Source: Tubulanus polymorphus
Lineage: Eukaryota > Nemertea > Palaeonemertea > Tubulaniformes > Tubulanidae
Direction: 5' to 3'
Length of the DNA stretch: 64,000 nucleotides
NCBI RefSeq assembly: GCF_964204645.1
Contig: NC_134033.1
Location: 12,462,155 to 12,526,154 of the forward strand
In this document: piece by piece, positions 1 to 13,240 of the stretch
Layout of the letters: every line of letters begins with the position of its first letter
Numbering within the stretch: position 1 is the stretch's first letter
Notes under the pieces: model-generated
Told to the model about the DNA's origin: nothing
Seen by the model: only the letters and a program-made list of their open reading frames with translations
Database searches by the model: none
Made by a program: the position numbers and the translations under genes

Positions 1-406
1 ATAATAGTGTACGACAGACGTCAACGACGACCGGGCTGCGCACCGGAGTCTAGCCGTGGCATGTGAGGTTCTACGAAAGGGCTATAGAAGTATCTTTCAA
101 ATTATGAATCATAATAGGTCGCATTAAGATCAAAACGATAGTTCAGCGTTTGAGAAACCTGTCTAGGAAAGTAAGGAGAACGGATTTGAAGAAGAAAAAA
201 CTCAAAGCCTTAAAAACTCTAATCGTTGAAAATTTTCAGCGAATAAATGAATGGGTGATTAGATTAGAAAACTATTTAGAAGATAATAGAATCAAAATGC
301 ACTATACACACATTAAACAGATTAAAAACGGAATTTTGGCAATCTATCAAAAGTTGACTTCAAAATTGATTTTAGATTTCGATGAATTCATTTCGTTTTT
401 CGTCTG

Positions 407-905
407 AGTGTGGCCATGCTACAGGAGCCAGTTGCTGGGTGAGGCTATGCTACAGGAGCCAGTTGCTGGGTGAGGCCATGCTACAGGAGCCAGTTGCTGG
501 GTGAGGCTATGCTACAGGAGCCAGTTGCTGGGTGAGGCCATGCTACAGGAGCCAGTTGCTGGGTGAGGCTATGCTACAAGAGCCAGTTGCTGGGTGAGGC
601 TATGCTACAAGAGCCAGTTGCTGGGTGAGGCTATGCTACAGGAGCCAGTTGCTGGGTGAGGTTATGCTACAGGAGCCAGTTGCTGGGTGAGGCCATGCTA
701 CAAGAGCCAGTTGCTGGGTGAGGCTATGCTACAGGAGCCAGTTGCTGGGTGAGGTTATGCTACAGGAGCCAGTTGCTGGGTGAGGCCATGCTACAAGAGC
801 CAGTTGCTGGGTGAGGCTATGCTACAGGAGCCAGTTGCTGGGTGAGGTTATGCTACAGGAGCCAGTTGCTGGGTGAGGTTATGCTACAGGGGCCGAGGCC
901 AGTTG
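407..905. repeat. 31-bp minisatellite, about 16 copies
   Basis: Unit tgaggctatgctacaggagc + cagttgctggg. Copies differ at two places: GCC/GCT/GTT before ATG, and CAGG/CAAG. The length is not a multiple of three, so it is not a coding repeat. Variant order shows higher-order structure (see findings). Confidence 0.97.
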
Positions 906-3900
906 CTCAAGAGTTAGTGGATAGTTGACATTGTGGACAATCAAAAGTTCATTGTTAATGGTATTCATCCACTAGATATCTTTAACCAACTTTTCAGCAA
1001 GCGGCCGCAACAGACGTTTTCAAGTTTCCAGATCCCCGTTTGAGTTTATCAGTCTCTATATACCCATAACTGCATTAGATATTGCATCATTAATATTTCA
1101 TCGAATACTCGACCGTTAACTACATTCTTGATAATTTAATTCGTCACAGAGCAACATCATTTTACAATCGTTTGATTAGTGAAACGGCACTCGAGTCATT
1201 AATTAATTAGTTTATCGATCATCACACGTGACGCGTGCTGGTCGCTTGCGTCGTTGAAAAATAGCGCGCACCCGATCTATTGTTTGCGTATCGATGTCTG
1301 CGCTCTCACACTGCACGCTTCATACGCGGAAGCCAAAGAATCGAAACAAAAAATCAATTCTTATCTTGAATGAAATCCTGTCTCGGCGTCGGCTTCGTCA
1401 TAGCGCGTGTACATATGGGAATAATGATACGTAATACGACAGAACCCGGTTACGTCGATATTTGTACAGAAATTCTATAATTAAAGTTCAGCGATCTTTT
1501 TAGTTAAAACTGGGCGTCTTTTCTTGTCTCGTGAAGAATATTCGAGTTGATCGATCGAGTTCGAGCCGAATCGCGTCAAATCGTTGAATTCCCGCGACCG
1601 GACGGATGATTCTCCGCCTCAATGTTGCGAGAGTGCCATCATTTTTCGGCTCGATATTTAAAAAAAAAAAACGTTTTTCATTCTTTGTGAAACAACTCGC
1701 GCAGGTATGACTCACCGAATTTTGAGAAGAAAATATAATCTTTTGATTAGCGATCTTTTCGCTTTATCATATTTTTTTCTTTTTTTCGCACAAGAGGCTG
1801 ATGACGTCTACACACTGGAGGGTGGAGTCCAAAGAATCGTTCGCTTATAAAAAGAACCTCGCCTAATTATGACTGGAAAAGAAATGTACAATATTTGACT
1901 CGTTTGATAGCCCCATGCATAACTCATTTTTCTTATGAACCTTTGAATAAATAAATAATTGTATGATTGTGGAAGTGGTTAAACAGCTCGCGAGTGGTTT
2001 TAGTAATCAGGCGGCTCGATACCCAGACAGAGTCAAGTTTAAGTCTTCACGGATTTGTATTTTTGAAGAAAGTTCATTCTGGGGAATTCCGAAAATCGTA
2101 CAAAACGTTATTGCCTGATATTTCGTATCCGCAACGAAAAAAGGACCAAACATGCAACATTCTGAGAGTTAGATCTAACATCTTAATCTAAAAACAATCA
2201 TAAAACCATCTCGGCACCAGAAGTAAACGTTGCTTAGTAAGCCTGTCATATTTGCATAGCACAAACGTGGTTACGTGTTAAGTCGCAGTGAAATTTAGGC
2301 GCACTCACCGGGAATCGAACCCGGGTCCTATGCCAACTATAAGTTATGGCAAGTCATCATTACGTAACGCTGCATGGTTATTATCATGAACTTTCATCAG
2401 TCGACATTCAAAGATTCTCGTCAACGAATACTGTTTACTCACTTTTAAATGCTTACCGAAATAAAAATATCTTGCCTTATTCCTTGTTCGCTTTGTTAAT
2501 GGAAAATATTTGTTTCGTTGAGTGTTTCGTCTTCAATAAAAGTCGTTGAAATTGATTTACTCGTCGCATCGGATTTCGCTGACGTAATATTGAACACAAT
2601 TCCGCAATTTGCGATTTATTCCCGCCGCAAAGGGCACGCGTCGGGTGATCCCGATTCCAGTATTTAGACGTGAATACAATGGGATGCCGGTTTCGCTACT
2701 GCTGCGGCAGTCGATGATCCGCTAGGTGCGCTAATGTTCCGTAGGACTTGAATGATAGATTATGCTCCGTTTGTGACGTTTCATACGATGAGCTGCATTT
2801 TACCCAATTAGCTTAATTCATCGAAATAGGCTTAGATGTATATAGATCTCTCCAATCCTACAGCAGTGCTTAGGTGAAGAAAAAAATCTTTACAAGTTGT
2901 TGGTGTTTACGGCTGAAGTGACCAAGGAACTTCAAAATAACTTCAAAAAGGAACTCACAAATATTGAGAATTTTTATCATGAAATCAATTGCCGTTAGAA
3001 AATGTTTGTTTACCCCTTACCCCATATCAGCGAAGATCTGTTATCCAATAATCCATGATAGTAGTGATTTCTGAGAAACAACCCGAGGTAATGGATGGGG
3101 ACGGAAGGGTAAAATGAACGTGAGAAAAAAAAACGAAATAAAAATTCAATAAACGCCTTTGATAAAGTCGCTTATCGCCGGCGATGAAAACGGATAAATA
3201 GCTTTAATGAAAAAAAAGAAGAGATTTCTAAATAAGAATTCAATAACGGCGTCAAAGATATCCACAGGCTCGTATTAGTTGTGCGCATTGAAAAATTGGT
3301 TTCGCACAATTTCACCTGAATGTTATCCGCCCGGCGATGTTCTTTTATCTACGATGGAATTTGATTGTTAAGTGGGTGATTTCTAATCTGCGTGCGGTGA
3401 GGAGCCGCCGCGAAAATTGCCTTCGTAAGCGACGTCGCACACACGCGCTCGCTGACGATCACCGAGCCGCAATCGTCGACACTTCTGGCTATACACGGCG
3501 TTGATTAACAAAAAATGCCGCGCGTCCTCGATGAGAGATGAAATTGCGTTTTAATATTACAATCCGCATCTCTGGCGCGCGAAGGGCGAAAGAGAATAAG
3601 AGGACGATGGAATGAAAGTGAAATTGGCGGCGGCGGCGCTAAAACACGGCCTTATGGAAGTACGGACTCGTTTGTGAGTCACAGCGTTGCCCAAGGTTGT
3701 CTTCGATGGCTTCGGTTTGAGCTTTATTTGTTTAGCTGAAATTAGATTATGACGCTAGCAGTCAGAAGCCGACTTGAGTCAACAGGATCTATACCTGCGG
3801 ATCGTCTGAACAGATTCTCACACCACAAAGGGATCCCGATCTCAGTTTGTGGTACCCAACATTTGAAAATAACGACCGTGATGTACGAAAGACAAGTTGA

Positions 3901-5149
3901 TTTTGATGTCACAAAGTTGACTCGTAAAGGGTCGTGACGTGTAGATTAATTGAGATTGATGCAGATATCAATCTGCAGTTTGGAGCCACCCCAGAAACTC
4001 GTTCGCTGGTATAGTATATCATCAGGACACCGTCCATGGTAGTATGAAATCTTGACGATCACTTTTTACTCGTCTGCCCGTACTTCCAGGAATCCAGAGC
4101 TAGATATATCCCGGAGCGTTATTGGAGATTCCCCAATAACGTAAAGTTGTATGATTTGTTTAACTCAAATTGCCAAACTCTTAAAAAATTGGCGTTGTAT
4201 ATACGCAAATGTTTAATACATTTCTAATGTTAAATGTTGCAATGTCTATTGTAAATTAATTTTGTGCTCTGTGCAATTGTATAATTGTGGAGTAAATAAA
4301 CTTAACTTAACTTAACTTAACTTTTTGAAAGGCGCTGATAAAATGTCTAGCGTTTGTAGTTAATTTCATCACAAAGTAAATTATTAATTAGACATTTTCG
4401 TGGCCTAATCGCAGGGTAGACTGACGATCAAAACTTGGAAGAATAGTGTCGATGTTTAGAACGCCCAGGGGAGTCCAGATACGCAGTTCCACAGTGTTTG
4501 TGAATCGCAGATATAGATTCGGGGGTCAGACTCGAACTCATGTTTGGAAGTGTCTGACGCGTAAATACCGGATGGCAATAAACCATTCTCTCGATTCTAA
4601 ACTCTGAAATCGGTGATAATAAAGAGGTTTTGATGTTGTTTTAGGCTATCGTACAATATGAGTCAGTGTGTGACAGCATACAAACACGGGCTCTCATCAC
4701 TTCGATCACACACCACCACCACCCTAATCTATCTTAATGGCCGGAAGGAAGGATGCGCTCCGACGATTAGTGTTCACTCGCAGGTGATCATTGTAAACCA
4801 ATGATTTTGTTATGAAACGCCCCAAACGAAGTCGCATTATCGATCGTCAGTGTTAACTGCATAATATACGTCAAAGCTTAATAACCAGTAAATAAAAAAG
4901 TGACTTCTATTTCGGTTATTGTTTCGAGGAGGCATCTTAATACTGTACGCACGTGTTTTGAAGGATTTCATCCCGCCCGTGTGCGATAGAGTGTATATAG
5001 ATTACGGCTTAGAGACGCGATGAGGGTTCGAGAAACCGACAGTCACCAGATGTCCTGAATTGATGAGACCAGCGCATTGACTGACATCTAGCACGTCACC
5101 AGCATTCAGAGTTAAACGGTCCTGTGGACGTATGGTAGACCAGTATACT
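906..5149. other. Gene-free stretch
   Basis: No exon I can support. ORFs of 60-75 codons at 1500, 1967, 2346 and 3749 have no recognisable content. It holds a box-B-like tRNA fragment near 2309 (minus) and the retroelement-like tail ending near 4326. Confidence 0.6.
4150..4326 (+). mobile_element. Possible non-LTR retroelement 3' tail with (CTTAA)n
   Basis: AT-rich sequence ends GGAGTAAATAAA and then four to five CTTAA units (4301-4322). A terminal pentamer array right after an AATAAA-like end is typical of CR1/L2-type 3' ends. No reverse transcriptase ORF remains, so the class is a guess. Confidence 0.35.
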
Positions 5150-5335
5150 GACTACTACTACCAGGATTCAAACACATGTACCATGAATTGACGAGAGACC
5201 AGTACATGAAAGATTGACTGACTGCTAACAACAGGATTCAAACACATGAAACCCGAATCAATGAGAGACCAGACTGACCAACTGACTGACTGACTGACTG
5301 ACCGACAAATAAACCTTGATGTCCTTGGATTGACG
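5150..5335. repeat. Short tandem repeat with ACTG microsatellite
   Basis: Units of about 65 bp share AGGATTCAAACACATG and GAGAGACCAG, then an (ACTG)n run at about 5278-5304 (CTGACTGACTGACTGACTGA). Confidence 0.75.
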
Positions 5336-8300
5336 AGAGACTGTATTAGAAACCGATGCTTACACAAACTCGGCGAGTGTAGCTTGTAATAGTTTTCACC
5401 GGTTGGAAAGGGTTAACTATTGTATATTGTATTGCGGGATTTATACAGCGTTTTACTAAGAGCCTGCAATAGTGAGATAAGACAACCGAAAGGTGTTAAC
5501 AACAACTGAAAGCTCGTTGACCGTTCTCACTTTTTTTCCTGCGCTCTGCCATATATTATTATCAGTTCGTGTTGGTTCCTTCGTTTGAGCGATGAGTTCT
5601 TTCTTTCCCATCCGTCATTTTTCTACCTGTCAATTTTGTAACTGCTATTTCGTATCAAAATCTAAACTGATACAGTATTCAGAAATAAATACTTTATGCG
5701 GGTTATATCCGGCCTTCCCCGAAAATATCCGTATCCTGATCGTCATTTTTTTTCGTCTATGTACAGGGCTTCATCCGAGACATAATTGAAAATCAACTAA
5801 CAACAAGTGAACTACAAACAACATACATTTTATGAGTGCACTTTCAAAAAGTCAAGATTTCCCCAAACAATAATTACAGTCTGGAGCGATGGTTTTAGGT
5901 TGCTAGTAATTGATTGCTGCGTTAGTTCACGTATCGAGGTTGAGTGTGTTTACAACAATTTCGCAATTGTGGAAACTGCAGGAATCTTGTAATCGTTAAA
6001 CTGTATGCTATATACGTTACTCGTTGTGTGTATATATCATGTAAGTCAGCTACATTGTAATCAACAGTGAATCTAGCACTGTTTTCGTACGGTACACGTC
6101 TGTAATTAGTAACACGTTAATTGTTAACAAGAGGCTGTCTCGGGTACGGGGAGGGAACGATCGTATGAGTTTGTGTACAGAGACACCTACCGGTCAACGC
6201 TGCAAACTGCCCTGGATATGCTCCATCCGTCCGTGATATTGGTGATAACTTGTTTTGGTGGCAGACTTCATTTTCAATCTCAGTGATAGCATTTTAGAAC
6301 GTATTGTATTAGGTATTAGCGAAGGCCTTCCGCAATGGTTTCCCTTACCGTTGTCGAATGCAATCCGGGCCCACGCCCTGCCTTCTGATTGAGTTAAGCA
6401 TTTTTGCCAAGAAAGTTCTAGTGATGGTCGCTCTGCAAATTTGACATTCATCTTCACAGAAATCGTATCTTCTGGGATGTATTTTTTCACGCTTTTCTTA
6501 CACCTCAGCTGACGTCTGTTGGAAGCCATGCTTCGTGCGCTACCGAGGACGGCCCTTCCTTTGCGTTCAGACTTCCACGTCCCCTTTACAAAACCTACCC
6601 TAAAATGCGCCATATCACTAATAAACATTAAGAAAAATAGTACTTTGAAGAATAACTTGGTTTCATTAAAAGTACGAACTTTCGCTATAGCTTCATCAGG
6701 TAAATAAATCGACGATGCTTCATTATTAAGTAAAAGGCCCCGAGGTTTCGGAGAGTATCGATATCTATAGCGGCCGAATTGTCGGGAGTTTTTACGGCCG
6801 CTAATCGGCTGCAGGTTGTAAAGGGTTAAATACCGTCAGGGGATACGTGTCATCGCGACGTGACGCTTTGATTTCGACGACGACTCCATCAACAAGTGAT
6901 GATCGCATTACGCGCCTCAAAACAGAAAAGGGAACATAGTTTTTATCCCGAGCAATATATATGCTAATGATCGCCGTCTCTGAATCTGTTCGTCGAGTCG
7001 AAGGAAACGCGTGACGCGACGAGACCGAGAGGAGGAGGATGTGTTTATTCTTCGATAACTTTGAGAAGGCTAAAAAATAAAACAAAAAAAAAAGAGAAAT
7101 TCATCTTCGCGCCACCGAAATGAAGTGTTTACCACCAGTTGCGTGAAAGGAAAATTACGTTTCCATTTTTTGTTTGAGTTAATTCGGCTGATTACAATGA
7201 ACGTAATACACTGGGCCCTCGTTAAAAAGAACTTCAGACGACCAAAAAATCTGTTAGTTATAACCGATAGTTCGTTGTACTCAGCGTGAAATTATCAAAA
7301 TTGTCCAATTCGAGACGAAATGTTTAGGTTTGTTATAACTGATGCATCGTTATATGCGATCAGGTCGTTATAACGAGGTTCCGCTTTTTATCCTTAGAAT
7401 GTGCTATCAGACTTTTTTTTGATTTGAGAAAATGATATCACGAGGTCACCTAACAAAATGGCGGCTAGCAACTGTAAAATGGTTTCTTGAGAAGATTTAG
7501 CTTTAAGACATACCTCAGGAACCTTCAATCTATTTATAGCTTAAAACTCGTTAAGATACGATGATTTTTATGCGGTGAACGGCTTGCTAGTTAAACATGA
7601 TTTAAGAATTAGTTAAAATAAAAATGAAATGAAATTCATTCGCAGTTGCGAATACAGTATTAATTCGTTGAGCACAATTCAGAGATCAAAATCTCACGTA
7701 ACGTTAGTACATATATACACGTGTATCTCATATTGGATAGGTTCCCTGTTATGAATTCACGAAGGCTTGCCTGTTTCAGGCACGTTCTACTGGAGGAGGT
7801 ATCCAATATCTGATAAATATTTCATCGTTGATCGCTCTTATCACCGACGAAACGTTTCTGATAAGTTAAGTCAATACTAAGATGTATGTATATATGTATA
7901 TTACATGCGAAAACCACTTTATTTCATACAGGTTTTGCTGCTATCATTCTGTAACATATGCAGGAATATAAACTTAGAGGTTCATTGAAAGTAACATCAA
8001 AATAGATATATTGCTTAAGATTTTCGACAATGATATAATATATATATAATATGAATAGTATATCATCAAGAATTGAGTCAGATGATTATCAAGACTTATT
8101 TCTTTAAGTTATCGGCGATTGAATTGAATTGACCGGCAACCAGTCTAGCCCCCAACATTGATGACGTAGTGCACGTTCACTCAAGACGTCATCATCAAAC
8201 AAACATGATGTTTCTTGTTTCTTGTCTTTTTCAATTCTCAGTTCTCTCCTTTGAAATAGTTTGCACGGATTTCAAATTTTAGAAAGCATTATGAAGTGGG

Positions 8301-11300
8301 CCTGAAGGCAGGTGGAATCAGTAACTTAACTCCGGCTAGTACGACTACACGCATACCGTGTATTCAATGTACGCAGGATTAAAGTATTTACCGTGACCGT
8401 TCAATGATTGCCCATTGTCACTAACCTCGATCCATTAACGTATCTCAATACGCGGCATTGGCTGCTGTTGCGGCCATATTTACTTTCGGAAATTGGCGTT
8501 TTGTATCGGGTATGAATAGGCGCGCGCGAACAGCAACAGTTGGCATATATCCGCTGCGCGCAAAGCGATGCAATTTAGAAGATGCCGCTAATGCATGCGC
8601 GGAATGAAAAAATAATGACAGGCGCCATCGGTCTATTCGGCGTGATGTAATTTTTTTCAAGGGGCTCTACGTCGGTTCGTGTTTGCTTTATCAAATTACC
8701 GTTATTGTCCGCTCGATTCCGGGGACGAGTACCTTATCGAGATGTACCAAGCGCAACAGATTACCGCCGGTGAATACGGCGTAAATGCTTCATTTTTCCG
8801 CCCTATTGTCGACGGTATGATCGAATTTGAGACGCAAGTACCGAATACGCGCGAAGTTACGGGGTTCAAATCTGTCGGAAACTAAGTTTATATATAAAGT
8901 AAAAAGCCTGAGGCCGGAAGATAATGAGATAGAATCGGCGGCGATGATCATGGTTCAAGACAGCCGAGGTCTGCCGCGGATCTGAATTTTGGTCCTTATT
9001 TCATGATGGAATATTGTCAGTACGACGTGCAGGCATGTTCTCTTATAAAGCCGGGTGTAGCCTTGGAACTGCGACCCATTGAAACGGGTCGCAAGGCCAA
9101 CCTACTGCCGGTTTCAACAACAAACAGGTCATGATTTTGAAGAGGACTTGAGGATTGTGATTTGACTGTGATCACGAGAATGAAATGATGTTCAAGCTGA
9201 TAGTCTTTCTTTGCCTCAAGGCGTTAGTTATCAGGGCTTCGCGTTAGTCTAAGCAGCAAGGCCTTGTCCGAGCATGAACTCTACTTTCGAGTTCTTGAAA
9301 TACGAAAAACTTCCCCTTCATCCCTTTTAATGATTTCTATGTAGTTACCTGGCGACTACTCCCGATTGAAACAAGGGCTTTCCTTCTGATATCGGACGAA
9401 ATCGAAATACATCGTTCGAGGGACACATTATATCAATATTATAGTATAACGATTAAAGAATTGTGTACAAATTATATCATTTACATCGTATTACGATTAG
9501 AAATTGACAGTGAATGCATGGATCGAACCCGCAAGTCACGTACGTACAAAAAGCGTGCTAATCAGTAATACTAATAGAACCACTATTGGCCAGTGTGGTT
9601 GTATACAGCTTAAAGTCGTATTTGCGTAAAAATCGTTCCCATCATTTGCATCCATTACAACAACGAAGTACGTATGTATATATACATATATGGGAGTCTG
9701 GTTTTTAAGAGGGCAATGACACAGCCACTTGAAGTGCTGCATTGACTTTGGAGAGAGCTTTAAAAACACGTCAGTCGTTTTTCTTAGATTCCTTTTTCTC
9801 CGCGTATAATGTCGCGATTCGATTTATTTGGTTCGCATTTTCGAAAATATACCCGAGTCACGTCGAATAGGACAATAAACAAGCACTTTACGCGTAGACG
9901 CTGTGACAAATTCAGTTTCAAACGAAATTAAGGCTTATTCGGCAGTTGTTGCGGGGAATTTAGCGATAGCTTCCGTTTTCTCGAGTACGCGCAGCGCGCT
10001 GCCACTAGTTGCGCCGTCGACTCGACTCGAATTGAGTTAATTTCGTATTCAAGGCGCCGTGTCGTCTCCCGGGCTACCGGATTAGCTAAATTCGTCTGTC
10101 AAGATTTTTCAAACGTCCTTGAGTTCCATGAATACTAATTAGCGCTGGAGAATCGATCGCAAAAAGCGCATTAATTTCTACTTTGATTCGATTATACAAT
10201 TCGGTTTTATGTTTTGACTCGAATCGAATCGAGTGACTCCGCTTCGTGAGAAAACAAGAAGTAAAAACGCAATTAATTTCAGAGTCTTTCAAAGATATGA
10301 ACATTAAAGATATTAACAGGCAGTCGTTTTTAGAGACGATTCATTAGATTAGTCCATTTATGATGGTTTAACTCAAAGTTTCACTCACTTTAAGTTAAAT
10401 GTTACCACGGACTGTTGAATCCCGAGAATAGTACGATGAATTTCGATCGATTATGAGACACACTTCAAAATCAAGGTATCAAATGATTCGTCAATTTTTG
10501 CAAGAATGTTTCGTGTTTGATTATCGATACACCCACGATATCCGATGGAACACGCCTCAGAAACGTATCCTGGGCGGTCATAAGCAGCAGGCAGGTCGGG
10601 ATAAAGCAAGCTGACGCGCTTCGGTGGTAGCTTATCCCAGAGGCCTGGTCAGTATAGCTGATGGCCTGATTTGCGAACTAACTTTTCGACTAGTATACAC
10701 ACCTTATACGATTGATCTGCTATCACGCGGCAGCAGTGAGATATGGTAATTTGTGTTCTTGCGCTAATTCGCGTAAGAGCCGAAGTTGTGATGGATAGAA
10801 ACTGACGTAGAGAGAGCCACTCACCGCAATCTGCCGTCATCTTGTGAGAATTGGCCGCCACTTGGGGTAACCGCGACGACGTCGTGTTCGAGACGTCGAA
10901 TACAGTTGAAATTAACGTCATCGAGAATTAATTCGCCGGACGCCGAGAAGAAGCGGTTTATGCAGTAAGTAAAGAGGAGGAAGTCGAACAGTAAAACAGC
11001 AGCAACAAGCTCGAGCAGCAACACGTGTTCGATGTTCGGTTTCTGTATCGCGAACCTCTTAGCTGCTCTAAACTCAATCCTATATCCCGACTCCATGACC
11101 GCTGGCTCCATCTCATCGTTCCATACATTGAAACTACGAGTTCCAACCCTCCTCGAAAACATCTCTATAATCAGCCCACATTGATCTAGAGCTAAGCATT
11201 ACCGCTCAGCCATCGTCCATGACACTCTTATCAGACTGATCTGTCGTTCCATAAGTTTTCAGGCCTGGTAATTTTGTTGAGCAGACATGACTTAGGACCA

Positions 11301-13079
11301 TATGGTAGAGCTGTACACGCCTGTTTCGTATTTATCAGAGAACCTGTCTTTGCTCCGTATTGGCCTTAAAGAAACTGGCTTCATCCGTGACTGTTTAGTA
11401 GGCCTACAGTAGTTCATATTGTCTGAGAGATCAGCTCCGCGGCCCTCTTGATACAGTCTATATATCATTCTAACCCTCGTCCATATGCCCAAAGTGTTGA
11501 AGATTACGGAAGTGGATCGTTGTGACGTAACAGTTCAAATCCAAATCTTACTCCCGGTAGAAATAAAACGCTTTTGTCGGAATGTAGAAAGTTCATAAAA
11601 TGGCTTCCGGTCGTCGCAAACTTCCGCCGTTCGCCGGGTGTCAAAACCTATCAATCAATTCTACTTGCGACTGTCGTTTGTATTTTCGGTTCCGTCAGCC
11701 TCCGAGCTATTAAAGAACTGATTAGATTTAGATTTTGTTATTGATGACCCCCAGGAAGAAAGCGTACATCGCGAACTTAATGAACACGATCGAGTCGGGC
11801 CTTGCTTTTCGGGCATCTGGTAGCGCAAATTTCTTTTCCGAAAAGAACACTAATATTGAAACAAGTGATGATTATGAATTCAGATTAGATCATCAGAATT
11901 GATGATGAAAAATAGATTTAATCGAAACACAAATATTTGGTTAAATTGCGCTATTGGCAACTTCATGTGGGTATAAAATTCAAACTCATAAAACCGTTTT
12001 AAGCTTAAACATGTCCATTAAACACGACCCTGAACTCTATAGCAGTAGAAGTTGTTTCGCTGTTTATGCTGAACCTAAATGGTTGGAATTGACAAGCATT
12101 AATGATAAAACAATTGATTTTGGTATAAACATAGGTATATGGTAAATCTAAAAAAAACACAACCAGGGGCTCTGATAAATAGACTCTTAATTGCAGTATA
12201 TGTTGTATATATGTATATATACGTGTAAAGGTTGTATATTGAAGGAGGAGTTGCCGAAATATTAATCTAAAACCATGTTTTTCGCCAGATTTCTAAAAAT
12301 AGAGCGGATTCACCCAGGATCGCCCGGGGGCTTCGTACACCCGAGGCGCCGAACATTCGCAAAAACACGATCGCGTTTTGAATCGGAAAAAGTTTTTCCA
12401 CATTCGATGAAACGTCGCCGCAAAGTGAAATGTAAATACGTTTTATACTCGTTGTATCGACTTTCGATAATAGGGATCGGCGTTGATACAAATAGGAAAG
12501 TGTAACACACTTGTTTGTCATAAGCAGGCGATACTTTTAGTTTTTCGTGTGAATTTTTAAATATCCGTCGATCTATTTTCGTGATGACAAACAAACAATC
12601 GATCCACCGTCGGAAAATATGATGAAATACGCCGCCACCGCCGCGGCTTTTCGCCCGGTAACTTTTTAGATTCGACGAATGACGAATGACGTTTATCGTT
12701 AAAGGCGAAGGGCGGAGCTCGCCGCCATTCACGCCTTTGTGCTCGTCGTAAAAAAATCGATACAGCCGTTGCGTATTTATATCGCGATTTTTAAAACAAT
12801 ACGTTCGCGCGTTCGATAAATCGGATAAAAGACAGTTTGATTTTTAGAACTGTCTGTGTACTAGCGCAGCGTCGGTTCCATAAGAACTTTCCAGATACGC
12901 CTTGTAGTTTTTAGCCGCAAGCGTGGAAGCCCTATGAAGCTTCCACGGGTTTTCACTTTTGCTGCTTCCGTGGGAACTGAAAATTCTGAAGGCATAGCTT
13001 CAGCCGCAATATGTTATAGAGTATATTAAAGAATGAATTAAAAGTTTTCACTTCATCAGCATATCGTTGGCCTCAAAGC

Positions 13080-13240
13080 ACGGTCATGAGCTAATGCGCG
13101 AGCTTCTCCGTGGCATCGTCCCTCGAGTGGGATTCGAACCTGACGGCATCGAGACTGTCACCGCACGAGACCCTGCCTAAAAAGCCCGAGTGCGCTGGTT
13201 TATGCCGAGGCAGGATGCGCCACGGCTCTCTTCCATAGCC
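13080..13240 (-). mobile_element. Possible tRNA-derived SINE
   Basis: Minus strand holds AGGTTCGAATCCCAC (box B-like). The wider segment is bounded by CCGTGGC and GCCACGG, which could form an acceptor-like stem. No clear box A is visible. This is a weak call. Confidence 0.25.

Noticed and set aside
407-905. CRISPR-like regular repeats (also 53.4-53.9 kb)
   Set aside because: Units are contiguous with no spacers and the window is eukaryotic; these are minisatellites.
6194-6628. 144-codon minus-strand ORF
   Set aside because: No recognisable motif, no clear splice sites and no neighbouring exon; kept out of the gene list although length is above average.
10821-11162. 113-codon minus-strand ORF with a hydrophobic stretch
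   Set aside because: Overlaps two other frames of similar quality and has no gene context; likely chance.
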